Shown: positions 34,454 to 43,849 of the stretch, piece by piece | Layout of the letters: every line of letters begins with the position of its first letter | Position numbering within the stretch: position 1 is the stretch's first letter | NCBI RefSeq assembly: GCF_016892765.1 | Contig: NZ_JAFEMD010000004.1 | Coordinates: forward strand, 146,430 to 210,429 | Source of the DNA: Microvirga arvi | GTDB lineage: Bacteria; Pseudomonadota; Alphaproteobacteria; Rhizobiales; Beijerinckiaceae | Length of the DNA: 64,000 nucleotides | Direction of reading: 5' to 3' | Program-made: the position numbers and the translations under genes | Notes under the pieces: generated by a model | Databases searched by the model: none | Told to the model about the DNA's origin: nothing | Seen by the model: only the letters and a program-made list of their open reading frames with translations

Positions 34454-35428
34454 TCAGAACCCTTCTGTGCCATCGGCCGACATGAGCTCGGAGGGGGCGG
34501 CTGCTCCCGCAAGAATCCCGTGCTCGCTCCAGGCCGGCAGCGTCGCGTCGGGAGCATCGGTCCCTCCGATCACGGGAGACGGACGCAGGAAACGCGCGGG
34601 AGGCAGCCTCGGGAGAAAGGAGGCGATGGCCTGATCCCTGTGCTCTTCCCTGCCCGGGCTTTCGGCAGCCCGGCTCGAATTCGCCTGCGGGTCGGAGACG
34701 ACGCCCTCGACAGCGGGCGGCATCGGGCCCGCATCCGAACGCTCGCCTTCCACCTCGGACATGGACTTCTCCTCCGGCGCCACCGCCGAGGCCTTCGCGG
34801 CTTCGGGCGAGACCGAAGCCACGTTGGCCGGCTCCGCCTGAACCCCGGTTAGGCCGAGGCTGGCGGGGAAGGCCTCCCGCTCATCGGAATTTTTCCGCGC
34901 CGGCGGCAGGCCGGCAGGAAGCCGGGCCGGCGGACGGTATGACGAGATCTCGCAGGCCTCACCGTCGACAGCCAGCTTGAGGCTGCGCGGATCGCTCCGG
35001 CCGACGAAATGCGGCGCCTGCTCCGGCGCGCTGATGCGCACGAACCCCAGATCGTCCAGGGCCGCCTCGGTCGCCGCGGCCGGCTCCGTCCCGAAGGCAA
35101 CCAGCAAACCCCGGGCCCGCGGGGCCGCCGGCGCTGCGTCAGCCAGCAGCGCCGCGATCTCACCCTCCAGGCCGGCCCGGATGAGCATCTTCCGCTGCGG
35201 CGCGAGAGCCTCGATCTGCGCGAGGACCTGCCTGACTGCCCACAGGAGCATCTCGGGCTGCCCCTTGCACGCGCTGACCAGGCCTTCCCGGCGCGCGAAG
35301 GCCCCGAAGGCCTTGGCACCGGCCCTCTCGCGCTTCGAGGCCTCCTTGGTCGCTTGGCGGGCGACCGCCTCAAGGCGGTCGAGGTCGAAGTCGGAGACCT
35401 CGATCTCCTCGCTGGACTGCATCTGCAT
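34454..35428 (-). CDS. Hypothetical protein with helical N-terminus and disordered C-terminus
   Basis: AGGAGG precedes ATG 35428. The first 110 residues are charged and helical (FDLDRLEAVARQATKEASKR, MLLWAVRQVLAQIEAL); about 110-165 may form a small domain with GFVRISAPEQAPHFVG; the rest is Pro/Glu/Ala-rich. No family recognised. It opens the minus-strand run that includes the FtsH-like protease and shares a CTTAACC motif with it. 324 residues. Confidence 0.6.
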   Translation of the reverse strand: MQMQSSEEIEVSDFDLDRLEAVARQATKEASKRERAGAKAFGAFARREGLVSACKGQPEMLLWAVRQVLAQIEALAPQRKMLIRAGLEGEIAALLADAAPAAPRARGLLVAFGTEPAAATEAALDDLGFVRISAPEQAPHFVGRSDPRSLKLAVDGEACEISSYRPPARLPAGLPPARKNSDEREAFPASLGLTGVQAEPANVASVSPEAAKASAVAPEEKSMSEVEGERSDAGPMPPAVEGVVSDPQANSSRAAESPGREEHRDQAIASFLPRLPPARFLRPSPVIGGTDAPDATLPAWSEHGILAGAAAPSELMSADGTEGF

Positions 35429-35447
35429 GGTTGTGCCTCCTGTCGTG

Positions 35448-35476
35448 CTTAACCGTCATGGTTAAGAAAAGGTTAA
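35448..35476. promoter_or_regulatory. CTTAACC-type palindrome, probable operator
   Basis: CTTAACC and GGTTAAG form a perfect 7-bp inverted repeat around GTCAT (35448-35466), with a third half-site GGTTAA at 35471-35476. It lies 20 bases before the start of the minus-strand 324-residue gene. The same half-site is repeated at 34255-34271 before the next gene, suggesting one regulator. Confidence 0.5.
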
Positions 35477-35742
35477 TCGATTCGGTACATCATTCCCTAG
35501 AATTCTTTTCAGCCCTCCCTCCTCGCCGGCTGACGGGTTCATGGCAGCCGGGGCCGGTCATGCTCATGGGCGGGGCGGACGCGGCTTGCGGATCGAGCCC
35601 TGGGGTCGCCGCGCCCGCACCGCAGGGCTGGACAGCGAACCTGACCGCTGGCTGCTGACCGAAATGCCAAAGCGCAGGCCCCGGCCCCAGCTTGAGGCAA
35701 GCCTCGCGCGTAGGATCCGGGCCGTCCTTTCAGGAGTGTCAG

Positions 35743-37538
35743 ATGAGTCTCTATGGAGTTTTGCGCAGCGGCGTTTCGGGCATGAACGCCCAGTCCAGCA
35801 AGCTCGGCACGGTTGCCGAAAACATCCAGAATTCAGGCACGACCGGATACAAGCGTGCCACGACCGAGTTCTCGTCCCTGCTCCTGCCGCCAATGAGGGA
35901 AGTTACAACTCAGGCTCCGTGCTCTCCACAGTCCGGTACAACATTGCGGATCAAGGCCCGATTGCCTTTACGACATCGCAATCGGATCTCGCCATCTCGG
36001 GAAATGGCTTCTTCGTTGTCGCGGATCCGAAAGGCTCGCCCTATCTGACGCGCGCCGGCAATTTCGTCATCGACGGCCGCAGCGGGGATTTGGTCAATGC
36101 GGCCGGCTTCACGCTCATGGGCTACAGCCTCGCCAATGGGCCGGCCGACCCTGCCCTGAACAGCTTCGACAACATCGTCCCGATCAACCTTTCATCCCTC
36201 GGCATGCGCGCGAGCGCATCGACGGAGGGCGTGTTCACGGGCAACCTTCCCTTCGGCGCGCAGCCTGTCGTGTCCGTTGGCACGCCGACACCGGCACTCC
36301 TCGGGCAGGCCGGCTTCGTCAATCAGCCGGTTGCGGGCTTCACGGTGGGCGATCAACTCCGCTTCAGCGTTGGTGGCGCGGCCGAGCAGACCTTCGCCGT
36401 CACAACGCAGACGAGCGTCGACGACCTGGTGACCGCAATCAACACCGCGGTTGCCGGCGGCACCCTCAGCGGCCTTCAGGCCAGCAAGGATCCCGGTTCC
36501 GACACTCTCGTGCTGACCTCGACCGACATCACGGGAAACACCAACATCACGAGCTCGTTCTACGACTTGGACGGTGGTGGAGTTCTCACAAAGGGCGCCG
36601 CCATACCTGGGGTCCCGGCCGTTCGGGGACAGGTGAACCTTCCGGTGGCGAACCTCACAACCGGCGATGAGATCAGGTTTTCTGTCGGTGGCGGGGAAGA
36701 GCAGATCTTCAAGGTCACTGCGGAAACAACGGTCGACGCCCTGATCGTTTCCCTCAATGCGGCAACGGTCGCGGGGAGCCTGACCGGGATTGAGGCATCG
36801 AAAGATCCGGTGACCGGCCGTTTGGCCCTGATCTCGACGGATCTGAACGGCGGGACGGATGTGACGGGCACCTTCACCGATATCATGCCCGTCAGCAAAC
36901 AATCCTCGCTTCAGGTGTTCGATAACGTCGGCAATCCTGTGAGGCTCGATCTTGCCCTCTCCAAGACCGGAGTGAACACGTGGAGCATCGCGGTCAGTCA
37001 CGACGCAACCCTCCTGGCTGGCCCCCACACTCTGACCTTCGATGCCAACGGTCAGGTCATTGGCGAGCCCTCGATCACCTTCCCCCTTCCGAATGGCGGC
37101 CCGTTTACCCTCGACATGACGGGCATGACCCAGCTTGCCGGGGACTATACCGTCACCGGCTCGGCCAATGGCAACCCGCCATCCAATGTGAAGGACGTCG
37201 AGTTTTCAGCCGACGGCACCGTGTATGCGGTCTACGAGGACGGAACCCGGGTCGGCGTTTACGCACTTGCTCTCGCCACCGTGCCGAGCCCGGACAATCT
37301 CGCGGTGCGGGCCGGCAACGTCTATGAGGCGACAGGCGCCTCGGGCACCTATCAGGTGGGCCTGGCGCAAACGAGCGGTTTCGGGTCCGTGCAGTCGGGC
37401 GCCCTTGAGGGGTCGAATGTTGACCTCGGTGCCGAACTCACGGCCATGATCGAAGCGCAAACCAGCTACACGGCCAACTCGAAGGTTTTCCAGACGGGCT
37501 CTGAACTACTTGATGTGCTGATGAACCTCAGTCGCTGA
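35743..37538 (+). pseudogene. flgE: Flagellar hook protein FlgE, frameshifted near the N-terminus
   Basis: AGGAG lies 6 bases before ATG 35743. The start encodes the FlgE N-terminal helix MSLYGVLRSGVSGMNAQSSK, LGTVAENIQNSGTTGYKR in one frame. Near 35893 the coherent sequence moves to another frame (SYNSGSVLSTVRYNIADQG, DLAISGNGFFVV) and stays there to the FlgE end (QTSYTANSKVFQTGSELLDV). A net one-base loss explains the break. Two related internal modules (DQLRFSVGGAAEQTF and DEIRFSVGGGEEQIF) form a duplication within the surface-exposed domain. No other flagellar gene is nearby, so it is an orphan copy. Confidence 0.8.
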
Positions 37539-37665
37539 CGGGCGTTGAGGTCGTTCATGGAGGCCGCCACCGACAGGTCGGACGCGGGCCGGCAATCATA
37601 GGCTGAGAGGGGGCGTGTTTCCGGATCACATGGTGAGCGAGTTAGGCCCCCTCCATGCTTTTCGC

Positions 37666-37850
37666 TCAAACGATGCGGACGGACTTCGGGCGTCCAAGCT
37701 CAAGCATGCGGTTGAGGACATGAACAGCAATGGCGATCTCGGTCGCGCGATGCCGATCGGCCCGTGAGCGCGGCGCTTCACAGACCACTCGTTCAAGCCG
37801 CCTGATGACGGTCTCCACCAAAGCCTGTCGAGTGTATCCGGACCTCTTCT
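37666..37850 (-). pseudogene. IS5-group transposase remnant (C-terminal end)
   Basis: Reading leftwards, TRQALVETVIRRLERVVCEA, PRSRADRHRATEIAIAVHVL, NRMLELGRPKSVRIV and a TGA form the last 60 residues of a DDE transposase of the IS5/IS427 type. That ending is highly characteristic. No start, catalytic residues or inverted repeats remain. Confidence 0.7.
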
Positions 37851-37968
37851 GCCGGCCGATTCGTCAGACCATGGTCGGATCGGGGATCAGACTTGATGCC
37901 CAAAGCCGTCGGACTGGCGCCAAATCCGGTTTTGTGGTCCGCTGATCGGGTTGATTGGGGATACTGCC

Positions 37969-38766
37969 GTGAACGGTCGCGCCATCACTGCCGCAATTTT
38001 GATCAGTGGGACCGTCATTTATTTCAGCAGCACGCCGGTTTACGCCCATTCCAACCCGGATACCCCAGAGCCTCCATCTAGGTCATCTGAACAGCACGAG
38101 CCTGATCCACGTCCGAACAATTCAATCCACTGGTGGATTGAGGAAGTTGAAGAAAAGAAGACGAAGAGATTGGGCCCACAGCACTCGCCCCGGAATCTAG
38201 GCACCATACTGGATTCTGTTCCGTGGGGGGTTCTGGTCGTCGACGGTTACGCCAAGATTGTCTTTGCCAACAGGCCTGCCCGTAGCTTCCTGGATGCAGG
38301 CTGTGGGATCGAAGAGCGTCAAGGATACCTGCACATTCACCGATCGAGCGTGGGGCGAAAACTGCAGGTTCTGATCCACTCCGTCACGACTCGGGATGAT
38401 GAGGATCAAAGCCCAGACCAACGGCCACGCGAAATAGGAATTCCGGACCAGAGGGGTTGCATCAGGTATGCGGCTCAAGTGCTTCCGGCACAAGCATACA
38501 TCGCTCAACCGCTCGCCTTGATTCTGGTGTCCGACCTGGTCGAGCAGATTCCTATCCGGCGAGAAGCCATTGCGGCCGTGTTCAACCTGTCAGGACGCGA
38601 AGCAGAACTGGCAGAACTCTTCGCAGGGGGACTTTGCATTAACGAGATCGCACAGCGAATGACCGTGTCGGTGAACACGATCCGCGCTCATCTTCGACAT
38701 GTATTTCGAAAGACCGGTTGCTCCAGCCAAGTCCAGCTTGCACGGATGTTCGCCCGCATGCTGTAA
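37969..38766 (+). CDS. LuxR-type regulator with N-terminal signal-peptide-like segment and PAS-like domain
   Basis: The last 65 residues are a clear LuxR/GerE helix-turn-helix (LSGREAELAELFAGGLCINE, IAQRMTVSVNTIRAHLRHVF). Before it, LDSVPWGVLVVDGYAKIVFA begins a PAS-like sensor. Unusually, the frame opens (GTG 37969, GGGGA upstream) with a hydrophobic stretch AITAAILISGTVIYFS ending VYA-H, like a signal peptide, followed by a Pro/Glu linker. Either the regulator is membrane-tethered, or an unrelated gene start has fused to it and translation really begins further in. 265 residues. Confidence 0.75.
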   Translation: MNGRAITAAILISGTVIYFSSTPVYAHSNPDTPEPPSRSSEQHEPDPRPNNSIHWWIEEVEEKKTKRLGPQHSPRNLGTILDSVPWGVLVVDGYAKIVFANRPARSFLDAGCGIEERQGYLHIHRSSVGRKLQVLIHSVTTRDDEDQSPDQRPREIGIPDQRGCIRYAAQVLPAQAYIAQPLALILVSDLVEQIPIRREAIAAVFNLSGREAELAELFAGGLCINEIAQRMTVSVNTIRAHLRHVFRKTGCSSQVQLARMFARML

Positions 38767-39089
38767 AAGGCACATCTTACCTCGTTCGGCACGCCGGGAT
38801 GTATTCTCCGGGCAGACGGTGCTCAACAACGCGCACAATACCGCAAAAAGGCAGCCGGGTAACCATTCCAGAGAGGAAAGCACGAAGGTGGGGCGCGAGC
38901 CAGAACAGGTGGTCCGTCCTTGGTGGAAGGACATCCCACGAGTGACGAAAAAACCTCTCATCACGGCCCATTCTGCGCCAACTTCCGTCCACTCCGCATG
39001 AGGACTTACAGAGAGATTAACACTGACGTGACCAAGAGAGCGTGGCCGAGCAGGCTAAGTTCGTGGTCAGTTCAGTTGAGTGAGTGATC
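38767..39089. other. Gap without recognisable gene
   Basis: Short frames only, on both strands; nothing recognised. It holds the end of the LuxR gene transcript and lies convergent to the copper-oxidase operon. Confidence 0.4.
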
Positions 39090-40076
39090 TCAATGGACGT
39101 GCACATGCTCATGCGCGGTCCGGCTCTTGTTATCGGCTGCAGCCGCGTAGGACATCGCCTCCATATAGGCGATCAGGTCGGTTGCATCATTCGTTGAGAG
39201 GCCGAGATTGGGCATGCGCACACTTGGATAATGTTCCGCAAGACGAAGAGCCGCCCGATCCTTCTGGGACCGCATTTTGTCTGGGGTCATGATGTAGCTC
39301 ACGATCCACTCGCGAGCCCTACGGGTGGTAAGACCGCTAAGATCGGGACCGACTTTGGCGCCCTGGCCGATCGTGTGACAGGAGGCACAGGTTTTGATGA
39401 ACAATGCTTGGCCTGGCAGATCGGTTAACATTCCACCCGCTACCGTTCCGGGACTATGCGGGATTCCGGCCGCTCCGCCGGGTTGCTCGGTCTTGCCCAT
39501 TTGACTGCGTTGAGACGGATCCATCGCGCTGATGGTCATCGCCAACGAGTCGATATCGCCGAACACGGAGTCTCTCGCCCAGTCCCCCGTCGCATCGTTC
39601 GCTAGCCAGATCTCATTGCGATGTTCGGAGAGTTTCCGGCTTCGGTCGCCGAGCTTGTAACGGATGAGGTCAATGTCCTCTGGCTTGCCGGTCAGGAAGA
39701 GCCAACCAGGCCCAGCTTGAAACGCGTCCGCATATTCCTTGAGCTTGCCAGGAGTGTCGTTGAGGGGATCTATGCTGATCGAGACGAAGAAAATGTCGCG
39801 ACCCACCGCGGCACCTAGTTTCTCTTCCACCTGGGCCAGCCGCGCCGTGACCACAGGGCAGATGTCCCTGCAACTCGTATAAATGAAGCTGATGACGACG
39901 ATCTTGCCCTTGATGGCATCATCATAGAACAGCAACCGCTCGCCGTTCTGGGACATCACTGGAACGTTGGGGAGATAGTCCTTTCCCCACACAGAGGTTT
40001 GCGCCTTTGCCGAGACAAGGCCCGCGACTGCCAGGCTCACGAGAACCACGCCCATAAATAAATGATGACGTCGCAT
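39090..40076 (-). CDS. SCO1/SenC copper chaperone fused to cytochrome c
   Basis: Signal peptide (VVLVSLAVAGLVSAKAQ) then a SCO domain with copper ligands Cys69 and Cys73 (TSCRDICP) and His152 (SEHRNEIW). A linker leads to a class I cytochrome c domain with CASCH at 230-234 and a candidate axial Met in VRMPNLGL. The protein ends in HEHVHVH, a metal-binding-like tail. It lies 80 bases after the multicopper oxidase on the same strand, so it may load its copper centres and carry its electrons. 328 residues, periplasmic. Confidence 0.9.
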   Translation of the reverse strand: MRRHHLFMGVVLVSLAVAGLVSAKAQTSVWGKDYLPNVPVMSQNGERLLFYDDAIKGKIVVISFIYTSCRDICPVVTARLAQVEEKLGAAVGRDIFFVSISIDPLNDTPGKLKEYADAFQAGPGWLFLTGKPEDIDLIRYKLGDRSRKLSEHRNEIWLANDATGDWARDSVFGDIDSLAMTISAMDPSQRSQMGKTEQPGGAAGIPHSPGTVAGGMLTDLPGQALFIKTCASCHTIGQGAKVGPDLSGLTTRRAREWIVSYIMTPDKMRSQKDRAALRLAEHYPSVRMPNLGLSTNDATDLIAYMEAMSYAAAADNKSRTAHEHVHVH

Positions 40077-40156
40077 GTTCGAATCCCTTCAGTCATTCGC
40101 CCTACGTGGGTACCATTGCAAGAGGGGCGGTGGCTCCACCCTTCTGGTTGGATACT

Positions 40157-42577
40157 CTAAGCCTTGGTGGCTGGTTGCGCGAAGAATTGGCGATTCTTGG
40201 GATCTGCTTCGGGCAGGATCTCCGGCTGCTTCCAGACCACTCCGTTTGGCGTCGGAATAGGAGTTTTCGAGACCTCATAATGGGGCCGGCTTCCTGTCTT
40301 GGCGAAATCCGGATCGCCTGGCGGAGGAGTCAGCAGCTGGTAGCGCATCAGCATCGCGAAATCCTCGTGCGTGGTGTTATGGCAGTGGTTCACATAGGCT
40401 CCACCGAACTCCCCGAACCGCACCTGAAACTTCACGCGTCCGGATGGCCGCAAACGCCACACATCTTTCCTGACGAGTTTCTCCGTTACCGGAATGAAGG
40501 CCCCACCCCGGTCCATGGTGACTCCCTCCTCGAAGTGGAGGTGGATCGGATGATCCCATCCGCCGCCGCCGTTGATCAGGGTCCAATGCTCGACTTCTCC
40601 TGGTTTGGGAATCAGAGCCGAGATGCGATTGGCGTTGAGCGAGTGTGCTGCCTGGCCGTTCACTTTGATTGACCACGGAAAGGCTTCGATGTCACCGCAG
40701 TCGGGCGTGCACTGCCCTGTGAACTTGTCACGCGAGTCACCGCCCCCGGACCGCGTAAACTCGATGATGCGTTCCCGCACAGGCGCGACTAGTGAAATCT
40801 GAGAGGTCAGACTCTTTCTGCCTGAGGCCCAATCGGGATTGCTGAAATCCGTGCTTCGGTCCTTATCGAGCGCATTGCTGGCATTGTAGGTCTTGGTTGG
40901 ATCATCCACACTCTGAACGGAATTGACGATCCTGAACTCCAGGATGGCACCGACGCAGGGATCGTTGCCGGTTCCCTTGAGAGCCTCGCCGACAGACAGA
41001 GCCTTGTCGGGCTTGCGACCATCCGTCTGCTGCAGCAGGTTTACAAGGTAGATGCTGTCGCCAGGTTTGAAGGCCGCAAAGTCAACAACAATATCATACC
41101 GCTCTGCCACCCCCTGCTCGTCGAGCTCTGTCAGGGCGATGGGGTTCACGACGAAATTGCCGTCGTTCGCAATAAAGTGGAACGGCACCTTCGTGCCTTG
41201 TCCAAAGCGCGAGCTCTTGTTCACTGCAAGGGCCAGCTTGATGAACCGCGACATTGCGGCATTCAAGATTCGGAAGCGGTACCGCCGTGGCAGAACTTCG
41301 AAATAGGGGTAATAGGCGCCGTTCACGCAGAGCATGTCGCCCAAGAAGCCCTCCATGTCGAAGATATCGAAGTATAGCTGTCCCTCGTGGGAGAACGCGG
41401 GATTTGTGATGGCGAGGTTCACATCGAAATCGGTGTTGCCCCATCCGAGTTGTGTGCCGCTTGGCAGCTGCAGATTGATCCCGTCACCGAGGTCCTCACG
41501 GCCCCGGTCCGGACCGCTATAGAGATTACACAAAGCGAAGTTGCCCTTGTGCACATTCTCGGCCGTGAAGAAGAAGCGGTGATCATGGAACCACAGCGTG
41601 CCCTGGAGCTCACGGAAGTCGCCCGGAACCTTGACGAGTCCCTCGCCATCATCGGGCCCTGAGGCCTTTCGAGCGTAGTCCCGGTCAGTGGTTAGCCAGA
41701 CGTTCGGCATATCGCGCCGCGCGAGCGTCAGCCCCCAGTGGTAGTCGTAGAAGGTCCCCGGAAAATGATAGGCATTGCAGGCCCCATCGCTCTCGGCTCC
41801 GTTATGCGCATTGTGGAAATGAGTTGAAATCTCATTGCGCCCGAAGCCGTTATTGGCAGCCCGGTCGACCGGTAAATCGTTGTAGATCCGGGCAAGGATG
41901 GGCTCGCCGTATCGGGCCTTGATCAGGCATGGCGCCCCGTACCCGGTCCGTGAGCCAGATGCCTTGCTGACCATTCCCGGTGGTCGTGTGCCGAACGACC
42001 AAACTGAGTTCGCGTCTTGCTCCGGCATCTCATCACAATATCTCGAATGCGCCTCGATTTGCCCCAGTGACATGCAGTAGCCGACTTTCGGGTGGAGTTC
42101 GTTCCACCGCTGGTGAGCAAAGTACTCACCTGGAGGACGACCTTCCATGGGGCCCATCCCGGTCACGGGGTTACGGTAAGCCATGCCGCCTGAGTTTGAG
42201 AAATCCGTGTGATAGGACCAGTTCTTTGCAGGCGGCTCGCTGTCATAGCCCGCCCAAGCAGCATCGCCATTCGGCTGTCTCAAGAGAGGGATCGGCTTCT
42301 GCACAATCGGGCGGGGCATGCGCGTGTGGAATTTGTGAGCCCCAAACAGTGGACTGCGGGGTGTCCCAGTCGGGACCGCCGCAAAGGCGCTTGGTGCAAA
42401 GGGGCTGAGCCCATTCTTGCTGGCCAGCAAGCCCCCGGCGGTCAACAGCCCCCACCTGAAGAGATCACGGCGCGAGATGTCCCCGTGGGACAGAGCCTTC
42501 ACGATCTCCAACCGGTTCTGCCGGGCTGCCTCAGCTTCGGCCAGGCGAATCCGGGATGCTTTGCTCGACAGGTACAT
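40157..42577 (-). CDS. Tat-exported multicopper oxidase
   Basis: The 806-residue protein has a twin-arginine signal (SRRDLFRWGLLTAGGLLAS). Copper motifs are STHFHNAHNG, WFHDHR, HPIHLHFEEG and HCHNTTHEDFAM, covering trinuclear and type 1 sites. Between them are cupredoxin-like blocks. The length is above that of CueO or laccase, which are near 500, so it belongs to a long branch of unknown substrate; manganese, iron or phenolic oxidation are possibilities. AGGGG lies 6 bases before the ATG. An 18-bp palindrome about 100 bases upstream is a likely operator. Confidence 0.88.
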   Translation of the reverse strand: MYLSSKASRIRLAEAEAARQNRLEIVKALSHGDISRRDLFRWGLLTAGGLLASKNGLSPFAPSAFAAVPTGTPRSPLFGAHKFHTRMPRPIVQKPIPLLRQPNGDAAWAGYDSEPPAKNWSYHTDFSNSGGMAYRNPVTGMGPMEGRPPGEYFAHQRWNELHPKVGYCMSLGQIEAHSRYCDEMPEQDANSVWSFGTRPPGMVSKASGSRTGYGAPCLIKARYGEPILARIYNDLPVDRAANNGFGRNEISTHFHNAHNGAESDGACNAYHFPGTFYDYHWGLTLARRDMPNVWLTTDRDYARKASGPDDGEGLVKVPGDFRELQGTLWFHDHRFFFTAENVHKGNFALCNLYSGPDRGREDLGDGINLQLPSGTQLGWGNTDFDVNLAITNPAFSHEGQLYFDIFDMEGFLGDMLCVNGAYYPYFEVLPRRYRFRILNAAMSRFIKLALAVNKSSRFGQGTKVPFHFIANDGNFVVNPIALTELDEQGVAERYDIVVDFAAFKPGDSIYLVNLLQQTDGRKPDKALSVGEALKGTGNDPCVGAILEFRIVNSVQSVDDPTKTYNASNALDKDRSTDFSNPDWASGRKSLTSQISLVAPVRERIIEFTRSGGGDSRDKFTGQCTPDCGDIEAFPWSIKVNGQAAHSLNANRISALIPKPGEVEHWTLINGGGGWDHPIHLHFEEGVTMDRGGAFIPVTEKLVRKDVWRLRPSGRVKFQVRFGEFGGAYVNHCHNTTHEDFAMLMRYQLLTPPPGDPDFAKTGSRPHYEVSKTPIPTPNGVVWKQPEILPEADPKNRQFFAQPATKA

Positions 42578-42945
42578 GATAGCCCCTGTATTGATGGTAA
42601 TGATGGCCGTTCCAACAGACTTCCCGGAACTAGGGCAAGCTTATGCGTTGAACTCCTGAACGAAAACAGCCTGGACTAATCGATCTCGATTAGGACCAGA
42701 GTGCAATGATGCTCCGACGAAGGTCCTAACTCTTGCGGATTGAGGCGGCCCTCGTGTTCGATCTCACTCTGCATCGAAAAGCAATTTGCGCGGCTGCACC
42801 GTTCCGATGCAGTCTCTGAGCCGCTGTGCACCGTGAAGAATGGGCCGAGGCGATCTGGGAACGCCAGCTGGGCATCTGACCGAGGTCGGAGCGACCATCA
42901 GACCTGAGTCCCAACCCATCCTCCCGAGAGGTGTGCCGCGGCCGG
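42578..42945. other. Upstream region of the copper-oxidase operon
   Basis: No gene recognised. It contains the palindrome at 42676-42693 and, near its right end, the 3' region of ccdA. Promoter elements for the multicopper oxidase are expected between 42580 and 42680. Confidence 0.4.
42676..42693. promoter_or_regulatory. 18-bp inverted repeat upstream of the multicopper oxidase
   Basis: CTAATCG and CGATTAG form a perfect 7-bp inverted repeat around ATCT, 99 bases before the oxidase start. Copper or redox control is an inference from context. Confidence 0.5.
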
Positions 42946-43674
42946 TCAGCCAAGTGTCGCAAGCGCCGGGAACGTCTCCAAAAGCCAGAAGGACATGGTG
43001 GTGATCCAGCCGGTGAGAAAGGCGATGCCGGTGAGGACGAGGAGGACGCCCATGGTCTTCTCGATCAGCCCGAAACGGGAGCGCACGCGCTTGAGAAGAG
43101 CCACGAAGGGCTTCATGGCGAAGGCGGCGAGCAGGAAGGGAATGCCGAGGCCCGCCGAGTAGGCGGCGAGCAGCAGGGCCCCCTGGGACACGCTGTTCTC
43201 CGAGCCCGCGACGGTGAGGATCGCCGCCAGCACCGGGCCGATGCACGGCGTCCACCCGAAGGCGAAGGCCAGCCCCATCACATAGGCGCCCCAGAGACCG
43301 ACCGGCCTGGACACGCTGAAGCGCGCCTCGCGGTAGAACAGGCCGATTCGGAAGACGCCGAGAAAGTGCAGGCCCATGATGATGATCGCGATCCCCGCCA
43401 CGGTGCTCAAGACGTCGAGATACTGCCGGATCACCTGACCGAGCGCCGAGGCCGTTGCGCCGAGCAGCACGAAGACGGTCGAGAAGCCCGCCACGAACAG
43501 GAGCGCCGCCAGGACCGCCCTCCTCCGGACGGCTTGGTCGTCGCCCGCGCTCAGCCGGTCGAAGGTGGTGCCGGCCAGGAAGGACAGATAGGGCGGCACC
43601 AGCGGCAGGACGCAGGGGCTCAAGAAACTGATGAGGCCGTCAACGGCCGCGGCCGGGAAGGAAACGATGAGCAT
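42946..43674 (-). CDS. ccdA: Cytochrome c biogenesis protein CcdA (thiol-disulfide transporter)
   Basis: A six-span membrane protein with the two paired redox Cys motifs: FLSPCVLPLVPPY near residue 21 and GWTPCIGPVLA near 145. CcdA carries reductant from cytoplasmic thioredoxin to periplasmic partners for cytochrome c and copper-centre maturation. Its position next to a cytochrome c/SCO fusion and a multicopper oxidase makes functional linkage likely. 242 residues, slightly short of the usual 240-250. Confidence 0.92.
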   Translation of the reverse strand: MLIVSFPAAAVDGLISFLSPCVLPLVPPYLSFLAGTTFDRLSAGDDQAVRRRAVLAALLFVAGFSTVFVLLGATASALGQVIRQYLDVLSTVAGIAIIIMGLHFLGVFRIGLFYREARFSVSRPVGLWGAYVMGLAFAFGWTPCIGPVLAAILTVAGSENSVSQGALLLAAYSAGLGIPFLLAAFAMKPFVALLKRVRSRFGLIEKTMGVLLVLTGIAFLTGWITTMSFWLLETFPALATLG

Positions 43675-43849
43675 GGGACCTGTGATCCATCCTGCCGCCC
43701 AGCACTTCGGCGGCGGTCATCATGAATTTGACCCGCCCCCATGGAGTGGTCCGGGGAGTGGTCCGGTTGGAATATTAATGGAGGGATGGCTTTGGACCTG
43801 CCCCGAACGCTGGACCACGCTCCGGGCCATTCTGTTCAGGAAACGACGA

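Noticed and set aside
43675..43849. Repeated GGAGTGGTCCGG words that could be an insertion-sequence end
   Set aside because: Two short copies only, no transposase fragment and no matching inverted end found.
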